This document shows positions 60,260 to 64,000 of a stretch of 64,000 nt of DNA, one piece after another. The DNA comes from Loripinus fragilis (Eukaryota; Mollusca; Bivalvia; Lucinida; Lucinidae). The notes under the pieces were generated by a model, which did no database searches, was not told the origin of the DNA, and was given only the letters and a program-made list of their open reading frames with translations. The position numbers and the translations under genes were made by a program. Each line of letters starts with the position of its first letter. The stretch's first letter is position 1. The DNA lies in NCBI GenBank assembly GCA_964019695.1, contig OZ026524.1, forward strand, positions 27,816,164 to 27,880,163, given 5' to 3'.

Positions 60260-61174
60260 CGAGGGTCATTCAAAAATAACTGAGAGTTGGTTAATATCTT
60301 TTTACTGGGTCAGCAGTTTGGGCTGAAACTTTATACACATATAAAATGAACCTTCTGGCTTTATTACATTTAGAAGTTGACGTCTTATCATCCTGAATGT
60401 GCTGTTGCTAGGCAACCGAAGACCGTCATTCAGCGATGTGCGTTCGCGCTGACGACACTTCTGACTAAGCAGCCATGAATTTAAAACCATTTCAAATCTA
60501 AAACAGTATAATAACGGACTTTTTATCTCTCCAATTGTATCAAACAATATGTTACTAATATTTTGAAGCAGTGTAATAGATAGCAAATACAGTACATGCA
60601 ATGTTCGGTCATAGCAACCAAAATCGATGGAAATTCTAATTTTAAATAAAAGACTAGATTTTGTTGCTATGGCAACCGTTTATTCCTGAGAATATTTAAG
60701 ATATGCATTCAGACGTCAAAACCAATTACTAAATACAATGAAATGGTCATATGATATAATACTTAGTTGATAATTTTCTCTAAGATGAACCGTAACTGGT
60801 GGGTGGGGTATATTTGGGGGTGAAATTTTCAGAAAATGTATTTAATTTTCCTCTTATTTATGTAATAGAATTTCAACGCCTCAATCTCAGTTATTGCATT
60901 TCAAAAAATACATTCACATACTGCATTTGCAACAAATGCACAAGTTGATGGAACTTAAATATGTATAGATTTTCCATGGCAACGCTATTTTCCAGCGTGA
61001 ACGCATAACGTTATTTCACATTCTTTGGTTGCTAAGCATCAACAATGTATACTTGGCATGGTCTTGTATATTGCATATTCTGTTGCAGGACATGCATGTG
61101 CCAAATTTCACTAGTGTACGTTAGCCTACGTAAGAGATATGAACCAACTCTCAGTTATTTTTGACTTAACCTCG
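60260..61174. mobile_element. 915-bp mariner-like TIR element, non-autonomous
   Basis: The left end cgagggtcattcaaaaataa and the right end (complement cgaggttaagtcaaaaataa) continue inward with ctgagagttggtt on both sides, giving inverted repeats of more than 30 bp. TA flanks both ends (60258-60259 and 61175-61176). The cgagggt-attcaaaaa start is a classic mariner terminus. No transposase frame was found. The interior carries X-box-like palindromes at 60404-60416 and 60663-60676. Confidence 0.8.
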
Positions 61175-61613
61175 TATGTGGTGATTTTGGACACAACCCA
61201 GGTAGCTCAGATGCTAGTGTTTCGTTGACTAGTTATCTTCCCTTCCCCATTCAGCCGCCCGCCCATCTTTCTGTTTGCCTGTCTTCTTGTTTGTCTGTCT
61301 TTCTGTCTGTCTGTCACTATCCTTCATTGCTCTTTGCTAAAATATGACTTGTTCAGAATAAAAATTTAACGTATGCTTAGCGTAGACCAGGTTTTACTTT
61401 GGGCAAATCAATGTTGACCCAGAATATATGCTGCAGACAGAACCCTACGTTCATTATCTAACTAACAGTCTTGAAATTGTTAATGTATTGACATGAGGCA
61501 AAACACGAGATTTTGGTACTTATCAGATTCGGCGAGCAACAAAGGCTCATACGAGCCTGCTCATTTGCGCAGTCCCGCAAGAGCCTTCGCTGCTTACAAA
61601 CACATACGCAGAA

Positions 61614-61797
61614 AACCCTGTGCAAAACGGTCACTCAAACGATCTTACACATGTAATGATAAATGGTAGCTAAATGAAGGTCGAAAGTATTGCAGAATGC
61701 TTCGAGCATTCTGCAATACTTTTGACCTGCATTAAGCGAAAATTGGTCTTGAAAACACATTCTCGGTCTTTTTCAGAGTGACCGTTTTACACAGGTT
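61614..61797. mobile_element. M2 MITE, complete 184-bp copy
   Basis: The termini aaccctgtgcaaaacggtca and complement (gaccgttttacacaggtt), the central palindrome gcagaatgcttcgagcattctgc, and the interior gatggtagctaaatgaaggt-like atggtagctaaatgaaggtc all match family M2. Confidence 0.8.
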
Positions 61798-61799
61798 AT

Positions 61800-64000
61800 A
61801 CCTTAGTATGAAAGTAGATGAAGGTTTTGACTAAAATTTAGACTTATAGCTCCGCTGGCCAGCTACGCATGCATGTTTAATGAGTGACTTGGCGCATGTG
61901 CGATAAGAACCAAAATTTCACAAGCGGTGCCATACTTTTAAATCATGACCCTCTTTGCATGTGGGGCAATGCTAAATTTGCATAATGATTCGCCTACTCT
62001 CTTTCAACTCTCATGTTAATCTTTTTAGCGAATGTTTATCAGTTTACAGGATTAATGTAATCCCTTTAAATTGTGTCTGTCAAGGGATTATTTCGGTAAA
62101 AAAAATTGTGAAAACACGTGCATGCATGATTGTACAGCAACAAACGGTACAATGCCATCATACATTCTATCACGTAGAATAAGTTCACACGAGGCAAACA
62201 AGACAGAAGAAACAGTTTTTACACGAAAAGAGATTTAGCGGGCAACTTTTAATTTTATTCATTAAAACTTATTCAAGGATTGAAATTGAGGCTTAAGCTT
62301 GCGTGGGATAGAAATAAGGATTTCAATAACTTCATAAAGGCTACTATGTTACTTTGTCATAAAATCACTGGTTACTTATACCAGATACGGAAGTACGTAG
62401 ACATACACACGTATATATGATACAATAATATGATAAGGGCTGTCATTCCACAGGTAAACCCCAGCAAGGTAACAACCAATCAAATTAGAGATATAGCTAC
62501 AGGAGCAGCATGGCTACTTACTCTTTGGTGGCGTTTAAGAATAGGTAGATAATAGTGATTTGATAGTGCACCCATGCCTTAATGCAGCTGCGAGTGACAC
62601 TTAAAATCAGAGAATTTAGAAACAAATATTATAAATGATTTTTCATATTCTATAACTTTAAGGTTAAACAGAAGCTTAAGCTGATACTAGGGAGAATAAA
62701 AATTGTTGAACTATCCATTAAATATAATGAACTGTCTCAATAAAGCCAAGTCTACAGTTTTCTAAATCTGTAAACTTTAATTCTTTCTATTTCTGAAGGA
62801 TCCGTTTTCCAGCTTATTTACGGCCTTAAAATAATTAAAAACATCAAATATACCAATATCAAACGCTTCTGTTTGATTAATAAGATCCAAAAAGACAATT
62901 CAAGCTTTACGGACACAATTAATTTCATCATTTGTTGAAAACTACTTTTGCGCGTCATTTAATGGTTTTATAGCATGAATAGAGATATAAGTAACAGTGA
63001 TAGCTGCCTTATATCCCTTCGGCTCTCAGCTGCAGACATCAAAGTGACACATATGGACCACGTCATGGGTCGGAATTCGCATTGTGATATGATATGGCCT
63101 GGCTTGACTGACCTACTGTACGTCTTGTCACAACCTGGCCCGGAGGTTATATTTTTTCATGCTCAACATGAACATGAAACTTCAACTGCTATTTAAGAGC
63201 GATTCTCTGTAAATATGGAGCATATATAGGAACCATTTCACGCTCCGACTCGGATTTTGATGAAACTTGCTGACAGTGTTAGTGTTCATGTAAAAACAAG
63301 AAATCAAGTATTAGTTGATCCAATTCATCCTCCGTTGCCATGGCAACAGCATCCAAAGATTTGGGCCAAAAAAGAAGCAAAAAACACATGAAAAATGACA
63401 TTTTTACCATTAAACTTCTCCAAAAATAGATTGTAACAATCACAAACATGGAATTATTATGAACAAAAAGACTTAATTTAACTGAATTAGCCAATGGTAG
63501 CAGCCTGACGAAAAAGCTTAGATATACTTATCTTTCTCTGGAAGTGGGTGGGGTAAGTAGGACTGGAAAATTACACTTTTGGGGCATTTTTGCGCAAACA
63601 CAACAACTTTGCGCGGCTACTTTCACATACACTCATGTTAATATATAATAGGCCAGGGTATGAAATATTATTATATGGAAGAAAATGTTTGGGAAGTTAC
63701 CGTCTTCTTGTCGTTACCATGGTAACAAATGTTTCCCTGTAGAAAAAACTAAAAAAGTTAAATATTGCATAAACAATTCATTTATTGCTTTATTAGAGTA
63801 ATATAGTCTATTGTAAATAAAATATTTTCATTACTCATACATCTCTTTTATATATAACATTAAAGTCTGCTATAGATAAGCTATTTTTAGACTTTTAGGG
63901 GCATCATAAGGGGTGAAAATTATGAATTTTAAAATAAAAACCAACACATTTGGCTAATTTGCCCTTCCAATACCCTAAAATTGCTATTATTTATCACCAA
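61800..64000. other. Noncoding stretch to window end, with two perfect palindromes
   Basis: gttgccatggcaac at 63334-63347 and gttaccatggtaac at 63713-63726 are RFX X-box-like palindromes. No gene was recognised; short open frames lack motifs. Confidence 0.5.

Overview
The window looks like nuclear DNA of a marine invertebrate, most probably a bivalve mollusc. By eye it is AT-rich. Exons are sparse, and the space between them is packed with degenerate retroelements, tRNA-derived SINEs and many fold-back or terminal-inverted-repeat elements. The only convincing host gene is a multi-copy neuropeptide precursor with dibasic cleavage sites, of the kind common in lophotrochozoans. No prokaryotic operon, CRISPR array, rRNA gene or clearly functional tRNA gene was found. 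The species assignment is inference from the repeat content and gene style.

Layout. 1-8 kb: a TA-flanked MITE (640-865), a hairpin repeat, long AT-rich sequence, and an inverted pair of related repeats (2290-2580 and 6500-7265). 8-16 kb: a fold-back MITE, a five-copy 48-bp tandem repeat, short palindromes, and a dead LINE reverse transcriptase split by a SINE with a visible target-site duplication (14238-15160). 16-28 kb: a second dead LINE with an FADD motif, then several 3' tails of a retroelement, including two reverse-transcriptase C-terminal fragments (25097-25637 and, antisense and broken, 26900-27415). 28-32 kb: strong hairpin elements and MITEs.

34-36.2 kb: the large last exon of the neuropeptide precursor. 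It starts at a splice acceptor at 33960-33961 and stops at 36246-36248. It carries 15 near-identical copies of R(F/L)DRL(A/S)SSFV between KR and KK/KR sites at a strict 63-bp period. Three divergent complete copies and one decayed copy follow the array, and two complete copies precede it. The signal-peptide exon was not found. The peptides resemble the pedal peptide/orcokinin group, but this is a tentative placement.

36-64 kb: more retroelement tails and a chain of nested insertions: a 206-bp MITE with TA duplication and a 1,467-bp element with TTA duplication, each inside a retroelement tail. Further elements are a piggyBac-like element, a 1.13-kb TIR element, a four-unit array of about 475 bp per unit, a 915-bp mariner-like element, and several RFX X-box-like palindromes.

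Apart from the neuropeptide exon, every longer open frame inspected is either a retroelement remnant or an accidental frame through repeats.
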